A stretch of DNA of 39,206 nucleotides from Mesorhizobium carmichaelinearum (lineage in GTDB: Bacteria; Pseudomonadota; Alphaproteobacteria; Rhizobiales; Rhizobiaceae), in assembly GCF_900199455.1 (NCBI RefSeq), contig NZ_FZQR01000042.1, forward strand, positions 1-39,206. The letters are read 5' to 3'. Both the position numbers and the translations under genes were made by a program. Within the stretch, counting starts at the first letter, position 1. Every line of letters begins with the position of its first letter. Below, one piece after another: positions 23,812-32,658 of this stretch. The notes under the pieces are model-generated. The model did no database searches, had not been told where the DNA came from, and saw only the letters and a list, made by a program, of their open reading frames with translations.

Positions 23812-26358
23812 TCAATCGGTGCCCTCGTCTTCAGGCGCGGCTGCCTGCGGGCGCCGCCCCATGATGATCTCGCGCTTGCCGACATGGTTGGGCGCGCCGA
23901 CCAGGCCTTCCTTCTCCATGCGTTCGACCAGGGAAGCGGCGCGGTTGTAGCCGATGCCGAGGCGGCGCTGGATATAGGACGTCGAACACTTCTTGTCGCG
24001 CACCACCACCTTGACCGCTTCGTCATAGCTGGAATCGCCGTCCTCGGCCGCGACCGATCCCTTGTCGAAGACCGCGCCCTGGTCGTCGTCGACCTCTTCC
24101 TCATCCTCGTCGGCGGTCACCGTTTCCAGATATTCCGGGCGGCCCTGTGCCTTCAGATGCGCCACGACATGCTCGACCTCCGCGTCGGAAACGAAGGGGC
24201 CGTGCACGCGCGAAATCCGGCCGCCCCCCATCATGTGCAGCATGTCGCCCTGGCCGAGCAACTGTTCGGCGCCCTGTTCGCCCAGGATGGTGCGGCTGTC
24301 GATCTTGGAGGTGACCTGGAAGGAGATGCGGGTCGGGAAGTTGGCCTTGATCGTGCCGGTGATGACATCGACCGAGGGACGCTGCGTCGCCATGATCAGA
24401 TGGATGCCGGCCGCACGTGCCATCTGCGCCAGGCGCTGGATGGCGCCTTCGATCTCCTTGCCGGCGACCATCATCAGGTCGGCCATCTCGTCGACAATGA
24501 CGACGATATAGGGCATCGGCGCCAGGTCGATTTCCTGCTGCTCGAACAGCGGCTCGCCGGTGCCCTTTTCGAAGCCCGCCTGCACCGTCATGACGACCGC
24601 CTCGCCCTTGTCGCGGGCTTGGGCGGCGCGCTCATTGTAGCCGTCGATGTTGCGCACGCCGAGCCGCGCCATCTTGCGATAGCGGTCCTCCATCTCGCGC
24701 ACCGCCCATTTGAGCGCGGTGACCGCCTTCTTGGGATCGGTGACGACGGGCGTCAGAAGATGCGGAATGCCGTCATAGACCGAGAGTTCGAGCATCTTGG
24801 GATCGACCATGATCAGCCGGCATTCTTCCGGCTTCAGCCGGTAGAGCAGCGACAGGATCATGGTGTTGATGGCGACCGACTTGCCGGAACCGGTGGTGCC
24901 GGCGACGAGCAGATGCGGCATCTTCGCCAGTTCGGCGATGACAGGCTCGCCGCCGATCGTCTTGCCGAGGCAAAGCGCCAGCTTGCAACTGGTCTTGCGG
25001 AAGCCTTGCGATTCGATCAGTTCGCGGAAATAGACCGTCTCGCGCGTCTCGTTCGGAAGCTCGATGCCGATGACGTTGCGGCCAGGCACGACGGCGACGC
25101 GCGCCGAGATCGCCGACATGGAGCGGGCGATATCATCGGCGAGACCGATGACGCGGGACGATTTGACGCCCGGCGCCGGCTCGAACTCATAGAGGGTGAC
25201 GACCGGACCGGGCCGAACGTGGATGATCTCGCCGCGCACGCCGAAATCCTCGAGCACGCTTTCCAGAAGATCGGCATTCTGCTCGAGCCGCTCCTGCGAC
25301 ATGTAGAAGCCCTGCCCTTCCGGCGGCTGCTGCAGCAGCTCTTCCGAGGGAAGTTCGTACGCCTCGCCCGTCGTGGCCGGCACGATCTTGCCGGCCTTGG
25401 GCAGTGGCGCTGACACGCGCACGGCCGGAGCCTGCACGGCCTCCTCTTGCGCGACCGGCGCCGGAGCGGCACTGACCGCGACGGCGGGAGCTGCAACCGC
25501 CATTTGGGCCCGTCGCGGTGCACTGCTCGCCACCGGCTGGACCACGGCTTCGTTCGAGTTGGCCGGACGGACTTCCGGCGGGGCAGACGGAGCCTGCTGG
25601 CCTGGAAGGCAGTCGATGACACGGAACAACGCGGTCGGATCGGCCATGGACGCGGCGCGGACGTCGACCCGTGGCGAGACAACCGGCGCTGGTCGACGCG
25701 GAGTTGGGACCGCCCGAGGCGCCGGCAACGGGCTCTCGATCATGTAAGGCGCCATGAGCTCGAAGAAGACGTGATTCGACAGATAGGGCCAGCGCACGGT
25801 TTCGCGGCCTGGTGTTTTGACCGGCGCAGCCATTCTCTGGGCGGGCGTCGCCGGTGCGGATGCACTTGGCGTCATTGCTGTCCTTGGGCCTGCCGGCGCA
25901 ACGGCCCGCGCCTTTTCGCCGGCATGCCTCGGCGGAACGGGCGCCACGCCCGGCTGCCTTTCCTGCATCGCAACCCTGTTGCCGGCAGCAGGCCGGGCGG
26001 CTTCGGAAGCAGGGTTCCGGCTTTTCATCGGCGAGGATGAGACGGCGGGTGGTGCCACAGCCGCGGACTGTGCAATTGCCGGCGGCGCCAGTGGTTCATT
26101 TTGCTCGGCGGCAATCTGGTCGCGTTCCGGACGGCGCGTATTGGCCTCATAATCCGGCGTGCGTGTAAACCGCACATTGGGCGCCAGGAAGAAATACTCC
26201 TGCCAGGCAGGGCTTTCATTGCCGCCGAGATCAACAGGTGGCGGGAGATTGCTGGCCTTGGCCGCGCCGGGCTGCTGGCCGTTGAAACTCTTTCCCTCGG
26301 GGTCATCGGGCGAAGCGGACTTCAATGAATTGACCCGAGGAAAACGCTTGGATTCCAT
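23812..26358 (-). CDS. ftsK: FtsK/SpoIIIE-type DNA translocase lacking N-terminal membrane segments
   Basis: A hexameric dsDNA pump used in chromosome segregation at division. The 848-residue protein has the full motor: the alpha domain, beta domain with Walker A GTTGSGKS at 487-494 and Walker B VIVDEMADLMM, the QRPSVDVITGTIKANFPTRISF region, and a C-terminal gamma winged helix (TSYIQRRLGIGYNRAASLVERME) that reads KOPS-type sequences. Unlike canonical FtsK, the first 380 residues have no membrane helices and are Pro/Ala-rich and disordered. It is therefore probably the soluble second FtsK of rhizobia, though truncation of a longer ancestral gene is possible. ATG 26358 is preferred over the in-frame TTG 26364. 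It ends at the convergent terminator. Confidence 0.9.
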   Translation of the reverse strand: MESKRFPRVNSLKSASPDDPEGKSFNGQQPGAAKASNLPPPVDLGGNESPAWQEYFFLAPNVRFTRTPDYEANTRRPERDQIAAEQNEPLAPPAIAQSAAVAPPAVSSSPMKSRNPASEAARPAAGNRVAMQERQPGVAPVPPRHAGEKARAVAPAGPRTAMTPSASAPATPAQRMAAPVKTPGRETVRWPYLSNHVFFELMAPYMIESPLPAPRAVPTPRRPAPVVSPRVDVRAASMADPTALFRVIDCLPGQQAPSAPPEVRPANSNEAVVQPVASSAPRRAQMAVAAPAVAVSAAPAPVAQEEAVQAPAVRVSAPLPKAGKIVPATTGEAYELPSEELLQQPPEGQGFYMSQERLEQNADLLESVLEDFGVRGEIIHVRPGPVVTLYEFEPAPGVKSSRVIGLADDIARSMSAISARVAVVPGRNVIGIELPNETRETVYFRELIESQGFRKTSCKLALCLGKTIGGEPVIAELAKMPHLLVAGTTGSGKSVAINTMILSLLYRLKPEECRLIMVDPKMLELSVYDGIPHLLTPVVTDPKKAVTALKWAVREMEDRYRKMARLGVRNIDGYNERAAQARDKGEAVVMTVQAGFEKGTGEPLFEQQEIDLAPMPYIVVIVDEMADLMMVAGKEIEGAIQRLAQMARAAGIHLIMATQRPSVDVITGTIKANFPTRISFQVTSKIDSRTILGEQGAEQLLGQGDMLHMMGGGRISRVHGPFVSDAEVEHVVAHLKAQGRPEYLETVTADEDEEEVDDDQGAVFDKGSVAAEDGDSSYDEAVKVVVRDKKCSTSYIQRRLGIGYNRAASLVERMEKEGLVGAPNHVGKREIIMGRRPQAAAPEDEGTD

Positions 26359-26404
26359 TCTCAAGACTCACTCTGAAACGTCTGCTGAGACATAGGGAGC
26401 GAGT

Positions 26405-26411
26405 GGTTAAC
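26405..26411 (-). promoter_or_regulatory. CtrA-like half site upstream of ftsK
   Basis: The minus strand reads GTTAACC, matching the core of the alphaproteobacterial CtrA half site (TTAACC), about 47 bp before the ftsK start. Such a short match can occur by chance; cell-cycle control of ftsK makes it worth noting. Confidence 0.2.
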
Positions 26412-26625
26412 AGTTGCTTCCCGTCGGCCCCTTTGGAGCGACCGAAACGCATCTTTCGTAGCGATGTGTGGAGATCCGGATTCGAGCAGCCGATCGTCAT
26501 TCGGCGATCACTCGCACGTCCAATGCGTCGCGCTAAAAGGTGAGCTGAAAATAGGGGTGTCCGACCACTGCAAGGCGGCCAGACATCAGGATCGAGAGGG
26601 TATCTTCCGTGAAACGAAAGCGGCG

Positions 26626-27204
26626 CTAACTGGCCGCCTTGCCGTGCCGGACCAGATCCTGGGCGATGGACAGCTGCAGGGCCTCGGCCAGTTCGCGCGC
26701 GGCGCGATTTTCGGCATCGATCTGCGCCCGGTACGAAGCAAATTCCTGGCGTGGCCTGTCGAAGGACGAGGTGATCGCGCGCTTGCCGACCGTGATGACG
26801 GCGCCGGTTTTCATATCGGTCAGCGTATAGCTGGCGTTCAGCGTCACCGAACCGGCGGTCGGCTCGTCTTCGTCGGTTCCAACCTGCACGAGCGCCGCCG
26901 AATCGACGGCTTCCGTCACGGTGAGATCGAGCGAATAAAGCGGTGAGGCCGGTTCGCCGGCGCCACGCCCGAAGCCGAAGATCAGATTGTTGCGCACCTG
27001 CTGGGCATAACGCGTCTTGACCGGCTTGATGGCGATCGACGCCAGTTCGGTATTGGCGGTCGAGCCCGTCGACAACGGCGCGTTGGAATAGAGCGGCCGC
27101 ACCGTGCAGGCCGAAACCAACGCCAGCGAGCCGACAAGGCCGGCAAGCGCCACGCGGCGCAGCAAGCGGCGCAGATCCGTCTTTTCCCGATCAGGCAACG
27201 ACAT
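26626..27204 (-). CDS. lptE: LPS-assembly lipoprotein LptE
   Basis: The outer-membrane lipoprotein that plugs LptD for LPS insertion. The 192-residue protein has a lipoprotein signal with lipobox LVSAC (lipid-bearing Cys33), then TVRPLYSN, the near-invariant start of mature alphaproteobacterial LptE, and a beta-rich body with YSLDLTVTEA and VTLNASYTLTDMKTGAVI. Its start overlaps the leuS stop by 14 bp, the usual leuS-lptE coupling. In many alphaproteobacteria holA (DNA polymerase III delta) follows; here ftsK follows instead. Confidence 0.88.
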   Translation of the reverse strand: MSLPDREKTDLRRLLRRVALAGLVGSLALVSACTVRPLYSNAPLSTGSTANTELASIAIKPVKTRYAQQVRNNLIFGFGRGAGEPASPLYSLDLTVTEAVDSAALVQVGTDEDEPTAGSVTLNASYTLTDMKTGAVITVGKRAITSSFDRPRQEFASYRAQIDAENRAARELAEALQLSIAQDLVRHGKAAS

Positions 27205-29815
27205 TGACGATCCTCTGCGGCACGATGATCACCTTGCGCGGAGCCTTACCTTCGAGCGCTTTCTGCACGAAGTCGAGAGCCAATACCGCTTTTTCGACCG
27301 CACCTTGGTCCGCGTCGCGGGCAATTGTCAAATCCCCCCGCTTCTTGCCGTTGACCTGTACCGGATAGGTCACTTCGTTGTCGACGACCAGCGCCGGATC
27401 GAAGACCGGCCACGGCCGTTCGGCGACCAGATCGGTGCCGCCGAGCGCCTCCCAGCACTCTTCGGCCAGATGCGGCATCACCGGCGCGATCAGATGCACC
27501 AGGATCTCCACCGCCTGGCGGCAGGCGCCTTGCAGTGCCGGATCCGCCTTGCCTTCCGCCACCTGGTTGAGCGGCGTGGTCAGCACGTTGGCCAGTTCAT
27601 AGATGCGGGCGATGGCACGGTTGAAGCCGAGCTTCTCGATGTCCTCGCCGACCGCTTTCAGGATCTTGTGCGTGGCCTTCGAGACCGCTCCCGCCTCACC
27701 AGCGTCAGCCGCGGCGGGCTTGACGCCTGCCAGCGTCTCGGCCGCCGTCGACACCAGACGCCAAATGCGCTGCATGAAGCGATGCGCGCCGGCGGCGCCA
27801 TCATCGGTCCATTCGACATCGCGCTCGGGCGGTGAATCCGACAGCATGAACCAGCGCGCCGTGTCGGCGCCATAGCCGTCGGTAATGTCTTCCGGGCTCA
27901 CCGTGTTCTTCTTCGACTTCGACATCTTCTCCAGCGGGCCGATGGTGACAGGCTCGCCGGTGGCAATGTCGAAGGCCCGGCGTTCGCCGTCGACGCCCTC
28001 CAGCCGCACCTCGGTCGGCGCCAGCCAGCGGCCGTTCGATGCCGAGCCGACGCGATAGGTCTCGTGCACGACCATGCCTTGCGTGAACAGGCCCTTGAAC
28101 GGCTCGGCCAGATCGACATGGCCGGTCTCCCGCATGGCACGTGTGAAGAAACGCGAATAGAGCAGATGCAGGATCGCGTGCTCGATGCCGCCAATATACT
28201 GATCGACCGGCAGCCATTCATTGGCCGCCTTGGGGTCGGTCGGCTCATGCGCCCAGGGCGCGGTGAAGCGGGCGAAATACCAGGACGAATCGACGAACGT
28301 ATCCATCGTGTCGGTTTCGCGGCGCGCATCGCCACCACATTGCGGGCACTTCACATGCCGCCAGGTCGGGTGGCGGTCTAGCGGATTGCCCGGCCGGTCG
28401 AAATCGACATCGTCCGGCAGCTTGACCGGCAGGTCGGCCTTCGGCACCGGCACCACGCCGCAATCCTCGCAATGGATCATCGGGATCGGGCAGCCCCAGT
28501 AGCGCTGGCGCGAAATGCCCCAGTCGCGCAGGCGGAAATTCACCTTGCGCTCGGCCATCGGTCGGTTGCCGATCGTCTTCTGCTCCAGGAGCTTCGCCAC
28601 CTCGTCGAAAGCGCGGTCCGGCTTCATGCCGTCGAGGAAGCGTGAATTGATCATCACGCCGTCGTCGACATAAGCTTCCTCGATGATCTGGAAGGTCTTC
28701 GCATCGCCGCCTTCCGGCATCACCACCGGTATCACCGGCAGGCCGTATTTGTTGGCGAAGTCGAGGTCGCGCTGATCACCGGACGGGCAGCCGAAAATGG
28801 CGCCGGTGCCATATTCCATCAGCACGAAATTGGCGACATAGACAGGCAACGTCCAGCTGTCGTCGAACGGATGAACGACGCGGATGCCGGTGTCGAAGCC
28901 CTTCTTCTCGGCCGTCTCAAGCGCCGCCACCGAGGTGCCCATATGACGGACCTCGTCGATGAACTTCGCCAGTTCTGGATTGGTCTCGGCGGCCTTTTTG
29001 GCCAGCGGATGATCGGCGGCGACGGCCATGAAGGAGGCGCCGAAAATGGTGTCGGGCCGCGTCGTGTAGACTTCCAGCTCATGCTCGCCGGCAACGTCCG
29101 AGGCCAGCGGCCAGCGGATCAGCAGGCCTTCCGAACGGCCGATCCAGTTCTGCTGCATCAGCTTCACTTTTTCCGGCCATTCGTCGAGACCGTCGAGCGA
29201 ATCCAGCAGGTCCTGCGCAAAATCGGTGATCTTGAAGAACCACTGCGTCAGCTCGCGCTGTTCGACCAGCGCGCCGGAGCGCCAGCCGCGCCCGTCGATG
29301 ACCTGCTCGTTGGCGAGCACCGTCATGTCCTCCGGGTCCCAGTTGACCTTGGAGGATTTGCGCGTCACCAGCCCCTTCTCGACGAAATCGAGGAACAGCA
29401 TCTGCTGGCGGTGGTAGTAATCGACGTCGCAAGTGGCGAATTCGCGCGCCCAGTCCAGCGACAGGCCCATGACCTTGAGCTGCTCGCGCATGGTGGCGAT
29501 GTTCTGGTAGGTCCATTCCTTGGGATGGACCTTGTTCTGCATCGCCGCGTTCTCGGCCGGCATGCCGAAGGCGTCCCAGCCCATCGGGTGCAGCACGTTG
29601 AACCCCTTGGCCCGCTTGTAGCGCGCCACCACGTCGCCCATCGTGTAGTTGCGGGTATGGCCGATATGGATGCGCCCCGACGGATACGGGAACATCTCGA
29701 GCACGTAGTATTTCGGCTTCGGGTCGTCATTGCGCGCTTCGAACAGCTTCTTTTCGGCCCAGGCCTTCTGCCATTTGGGCTCTGACGCGCGCGGATTGTA
29801 TCGTTCGGTTGCCAT
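27191..29815 (-). CDS. leuS: Leucyl-tRNA synthetase
   Basis: A class I aminoacyl-tRNA synthetase charging tRNA-Leu, 874 residues. The HIGH motif is at residues 50-53 in PYPSGRIHIGHTRNYT, and KMSKS is at 630-634 in EKMSKSKKNTV. The CP1 editing domain (about 225-420) has the TRPDTIFGA segment with the conserved threonine-rich editing motif. The zinc-type cysteines IHCEDCGVVPVP and VKCPQCGGDARRETDTMDTFVDSSWY are present. The ribosome site before ATG 29815 is weak. It is coupled to lptE downstream and divergent from the YggS gene. Confidence 0.97.
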   Translation of the reverse strand: MATERYNPRASEPKWQKAWAEKKLFEARNDDPKPKYYVLEMFPYPSGRIHIGHTRNYTMGDVVARYKRAKGFNVLHPMGWDAFGMPAENAAMQNKVHPKEWTYQNIATMREQLKVMGLSLDWAREFATCDVDYYHRQQMLFLDFVEKGLVTRKSSKVNWDPEDMTVLANEQVIDGRGWRSGALVEQRELTQWFFKITDFAQDLLDSLDGLDEWPEKVKLMQQNWIGRSEGLLIRWPLASDVAGEHELEVYTTRPDTIFGASFMAVAADHPLAKKAAETNPELAKFIDEVRHMGTSVAALETAEKKGFDTGIRVVHPFDDSWTLPVYVANFVLMEYGTGAIFGCPSGDQRDLDFANKYGLPVIPVVMPEGGDAKTFQIIEEAYVDDGVMINSRFLDGMKPDRAFDEVAKLLEQKTIGNRPMAERKVNFRLRDWGISRQRYWGCPIPMIHCEDCGVVPVPKADLPVKLPDDVDFDRPGNPLDRHPTWRHVKCPQCGGDARRETDTMDTFVDSSWYFARFTAPWAHEPTDPKAANEWLPVDQYIGGIEHAILHLLYSRFFTRAMRETGHVDLAEPFKGLFTQGMVVHETYRVGSASNGRWLAPTEVRLEGVDGERRAFDIATGEPVTIGPLEKMSKSKKNTVSPEDITDGYGADTARWFMLSDSPPERDVEWTDDGAAGAHRFMQRIWRLVSTAAETLAGVKPAAADAGEAGAVSKATHKILKAVGEDIEKLGFNRAIARIYELANVLTTPLNQVAEGKADPALQGACRQAVEILVHLIAPVMPHLAEECWEALGGTDLVAERPWPVFDPALVVDNEVTYPVQVNGKKRGDLTIARDADQGAVEKAVLALDFVQKALEGKAPRKVIIVPQRIVNVVA

Positions 29816-29971
29816 GGGACGTTTTTCACTTAAAAGCAGGCGCGAACCGCGGGCGATCGGCTGTGCGGTTCAGGGAATGTGGTCCGGGTGTTCACCATGG
29901 TTTGGCAAACCCGTCAACCATATGGGCATCGCGGCGGCTAAAAACGCGGGTCAAAACAGCGGGATTTGCAT

Positions 29972-30634
29972 ATGGGTAACGCCGTTCAGCAGTTTTTCGC
30001 GGTCAAGGCGAAGATCGCCGCCGCCGAGCAGGAGGCGCGCCGCGAGGCCGGCGCGGTGACGCTGGTGGCCGTCTCCAAGACTTTTGATGCCGCCGACATC
30101 CAGCCGGTGATCGAGGCCGGCCAGCGGGTCTTCGGCGAGAATCGCGTGCAGGAGGCGCAAGGCAAATGGCCTGAGCTGAAGCAGGCTTTTGCGGATATCG
30201 AACTGCATTTGATCGGTCCGCTGCAATCGAACAAGGCCAAGGAAGCGGTGGCGCTGTTCGACGTCATCGAGACGGTCGACCGCGAGAAAATCGCCGCCGA
30301 ACTCGCCAAGGAGATCGCCCGGCAGGGCCGCGCACCGAAACTCTATGTCCAGGTCAACACCGGCTCCGAGCCGCAGAAGGCCGGCATCGAGCCGCGCGAC
30401 GCCGTGGCTTTCGTCGCCCGCTGCCGCGATGTCCACGGCCTCGCCATCGAAGGCCTGATGTGCATCCCGCCGGCCGACGAGAACCCCGGCCCGCATTTCG
30501 CCCTACTGGAAAAATTGGCGCGCGAAGCAGGCGTCGAAAAGCTGTCGATGGGCATGTCCGGCGACTACGAGACGGCAATCGCCTTCGGCGCCACCAGCGT
30601 CCGCGTCGGCTCGGCGATTTTTGGTAGCCGGTAG
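29972..30634 (+). CDS. YggS-family pyridoxal phosphate-binding homeostasis protein
   Basis: A 220-residue single-domain PLP carrier with an alanine-racemase-like barrel. It has no known catalysis but controls free PLP and amino-acid balance. The PLP lysine is Lys36 in VAVSKTF; other family marks are FGENRVQEAQGKW, LHLIGPLQSNKAKEAV and the phosphate-binding LSMGMSGDYETAIAFGATSVRVGSAIFG. ATG 29972 is preferred over the TTG at 29966. It is divergent from leuS and nearly abuts the convergent oxidoreductase (6 bp between stops). Confidence 0.93.
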   Translation: MGNAVQQFFAVKAKIAAAEQEARREAGAVTLVAVSKTFDAADIQPVIEAGQRVFGENRVQEAQGKWPELKQAFADIELHLIGPLQSNKAKEAVALFDVIETVDREKIAAELAKEIARQGRAPKLYVQVNTGSEPQKAGIEPRDAVAFVARCRDVHGLAIEGLMCIPPADENPGPHFALLEKLAREAGVEKLSMGMSGDYETAIAFGATSVRVGSAIFGSR

Positions 30635-30640
30635 ATCGCG

Positions 30641-31795
30641 TTAGAGCGAGAATATTTTCGCATAATTCGGCACCAGCATGTGCTCGGCTTTTACTTTGCG
30701 GACAAGCCATGACCACCGCGTGTGGCCAAACAGGGGAAGGTGCGCAACGCCGGTTCGGCTACCTAGCGTTACTACCATCGTCGGATCGCCGGTTCGTGGT
30801 TTGTAGGACAGAGAGGGCGACTTGCCAGCCAGAATGGAGCGAATGTTGGTGGCTGCGACCTTGACGTGTCCCCTGATGTGAAACGCCATCTTGTTTTCAG
30901 CAAGATCGGTAATGTCGCCGAGCGCAAAGATGCTTCTTTCTCCTTTCACCCGGAGGTCGGCTGCCACCTTGACGTGGCCGTCTGGTGTGAGCCGGCTGGC
31001 AAAGTTTTGCTTCATGAAGGCGGTGTTCGGCCGCCCTCCAATGCACAGTATTGCGAGGTCGTAAGCGATGACCTGACCGGCGTTGGTGGTAACCTCGCCA
31101 CTGCCAGCAAACACGTCTTGCAAATTGGACAAAAGCCCATCGATGCGCTGTCCCGTCAGGATCGTCACACCCCGCATTTCCAGAATGGCAGCGGCGCGAG
31201 CAGCGGCGGCTTCGGAGGTGCCTCGCAAGATGCGTGGCTGGGACTCGACCAATGTGACATGCTTGTGCGGCCATGCTTCGGTAATCTCACCGGCGACTTC
31301 GACACCAATAGGCCCGCCGCCGATTAGAAGAATGCGCTCGGCGCCTGCAAGGCGGTCATGGAACCGCTGATAGAACGCATGGCGGTCAGCGCCGCTCCCC
31401 TCCTGGCCGCGCACCAGTTCGTTGGCGAAGCGGTTCCCCGTGGCCAGGACGGCAGCCTTCCCAGTGACGAGAAGCCTCCGGCCGGAAGCGTCTTCGACGA
31501 TACCGCCCTCGCTGGTAAGCTCCGTCAGGCGAGCGGCGACATGATCGACTCGAGGAAGAGCCTTTGCAAAGGGCATGATGGACTGCCTGGAGAAGTCGGG
31601 CTTTACCAGATTGCGCGGTGCAGCCATCGACACTTCGAAATAATCGAGCGGATCGACCAGGATCACCTTGGCAGTGGCGGACAATTGCCGCGCGAGGAGA
31701 GCCCCTGCAATGCCGCCCCCGTAAATGACGACGTCACCAACCTTTCGCTCCCCGACACGCTCTTCGTTTGCCACTTCCACGCTCACGTCTTTCAC
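30641..31795 (-). CDS. FAD/NAD(P)-dependent oxidoreductase, NDH-2/FSP1-like
   Basis: A 384-residue flavoprotein with two dinucleotide folds: VVIYGGGIAGALLARQL (FAD, residues 22-38) and ILLIGGGPIGVEVAGEI (NAD(P), about 155-171). The third mark is SIFALGDITDL, the conserved C-terminal FAD-contact motif. Sequence style (YFEVSMAAPRNLVKP; SLSYKP near the end) is closest to the AIFM2/FSP1 and type II NADH:quinone reductase group, which reduces quinones without pumping protons. No membrane helix is evident. It is divergent from an HxlR regulator, with 109 bp between start codons, suggesting control by it. Ferredoxin or rubredoxin reductase is the alternative. Confidence 0.8.
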   Translation of the reverse strand: MKDVSVEVANEERVGERKVGDVVIYGGGIAGALLARQLSATAKVILVDPLDYFEVSMAAPRNLVKPDFSRQSIMPFAKALPRVDHVAARLTELTSEGGIVEDASGRRLLVTGKAAVLATGNRFANELVRGQEGSGADRHAFYQRFHDRLAGAERILLIGGGPIGVEVAGEITEAWPHKHVTLVESQPRILRGTSEAAAARAAAILEMRGVTILTGQRIDGLLSNLQDVFAGSGEVTTNAGQVIAYDLAILCIGGRPNTAFMKQNFASRLTPDGHVKVAADLRVKGERSIFALGDITDLAENKMAFHIRGHVKVAATNIRSILAGKSPSLSYKPRTGDPTMVVTLGSRTGVAHLPLFGHTRWSWLVRKVKAEHMLVPNYAKIFSL

Positions 31796-31875
31796 CTGTT
31801 CGCTCGTTAACTGAGGACGGCAGAGCCAATCCCTTTACCGCCGCAAATTTTGTGGTCTAATATTGAATTGGCAAG

Positions 31876-31902
31876 TAGGATGATTTTTATGGTATAGGAT
31901 GA
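31876..31902 (+). promoter_or_regulatory. Direct repeat TAGGATGA in the oxidoreductase-HxlR promoter region
   Basis: Two copies of TAGGATGA (31876-31883 and 31895-31902) lie 19 bases apart, about two helical turns. The second overlaps the AGGA ribosome site of the HxlR gene. A TTGGCA (31868-31873) lies just upstream and could be a -35. The repeat could be an autoregulatory site, or the second copy may simply be the ribosome site. Confidence 0.3.
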
Positions 31903-31904
31903 AA

Positions 31905-32291
31905 ATGCAGACTATTGAGGAAATGAAGGCTTCAGCGCCTGCCGGAGAGTGTCGCGGACAACCAATGGAGCGCTTCCACGTCGCGATGCGGATTCTGACG
32001 GGGAAGTGGAAAGGCGAGATTCTCTGGCAGCTCGTTCACGGCAAGCGGCGCTTCGGCGAGTTGCGACGAGCAATACCAGGCATCACGCAACACATGCTCA
32101 CCGCGCAGTTGCGCGATCTCGAGCAAAACGGTCTTTTGATCCGCACCTGCTACGCCGAAGTGCCGCCGCGTGTGGAGTATGAACTCACATCCGTCGCACT
32201 CGCCCTTCGCCCCGTTTTCGACGAGATTATTCGTTGGTCTGAAAACCATGCCGCGCGGCTGAGACTCGACGCCTTCGACATTCGATCCTAG
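31905..32291 (+). CDS. HxlR-family winged-helix transcriptional regulator
   Basis: A 128-residue HxlR/MarR-like regulator. Its core is the family signature: AMRILTGKWKGEILWQL, RFGELRRAIPGITQHMLTAQLRDLEQNGLL, then the wing VPPRVEYELT. Cys16 near the N-terminus and Cys82 in IRTCYAE are candidate redox-sensing thiols; N-terminal cysteines serve that role in several quinone- or aldehyde-sensing HxlR proteins. ATG 31905 is chosen because AGGA lies five bases upstream; ATG 31899 overlaps that site. Divergence from the FAD/NAD oxidoreductase suggests it controls that gene. Confidence 0.88.
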   Translation: MQTIEEMKASAPAGECRGQPMERFHVAMRILTGKWKGEILWQLVHGKRRFGELRRAIPGITQHMLTAQLRDLEQNGLLIRTCYAEVPPRVEYELTSVALALRPVFDEIIRWSENHAARLRLDAFDIRS

Positions 32292-32348
32292 CCAGGACGG
32301 CCATGGGCCGACATCACGGAGATGGCTTGGCAACGTCACTGGCATTCC

Positions 32349-32389
32349 TTGTCGCTCAGCTGCATCAATGTTATATCTAGCCAAGCTAG
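32349..32389 (+). promoter_or_regulatory. Promoter and operator of the Phd-VapC operon
   Basis: TTGTCG (32349-32354) and TATATC (32372-32377) are separated by 17 bp, a good sigma-70 promoter. Overlapping its 3' edge is the inverted repeat CTAGC-CAA-GCTAG (32377-32389). This is where autorepressing Phd-type antitoxins usually bind. Confidence 0.6.
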
Positions 32390-32403
32390 CTAGGAAGAAT
32401 TCA

Positions 32404-32658
32404 ATGAACTGGCACCTTCAGGACGCGAAGAACAATTTTTCCAAGGTAGTCCAGCGTGCGCGCAGCGAGGGCCCGCAGACAGTGACGTTGCGCGGCGAGC
32501 GTGCTGCCGTGATTCTCTCCGCCGAGGACTACGACCGCCTAGCTGGAAAGAAAAAGTCGTTGGCCGAGTATCTTTTGACTGGCCCGGTTTGGGATGATGA
32601 TTTCGCTGAAGAGGTTAACCGCCGCTCGGAGACGATGATCCGGGACGTCGATCTTTGA
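32404..32658 (+). CDS. Phd/YefM-family antitoxin
   Basis: An 84-residue antitoxin. MNWHLQDAKNNFSKVVQRARSEG, then TVTLRGERAAVILSAEDYDRL, is the Phd/YefM DNA-binding fold; the C-terminal part (KSLAEYLLTGPVWDDDFAEEVNRR) is the acidic, flexible region that would bind and neutralise the toxin. ATG 32404 follows AGGAAG, and the longer frame from 32368 runs through the operator. Its TGA shares one base with the toxin ATG, so the two are translated in a coupled way. It probably represses its own promoter through the CTAGC inverted repeat. Confidence 0.9.
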   Translation: MNWHLQDAKNNFSKVVQRARSEGPQTVTLRGERAAVILSAEDYDRLAGKKKSLAEYLLTGPVWDDDFAEEVNRRSETMIRDVDL

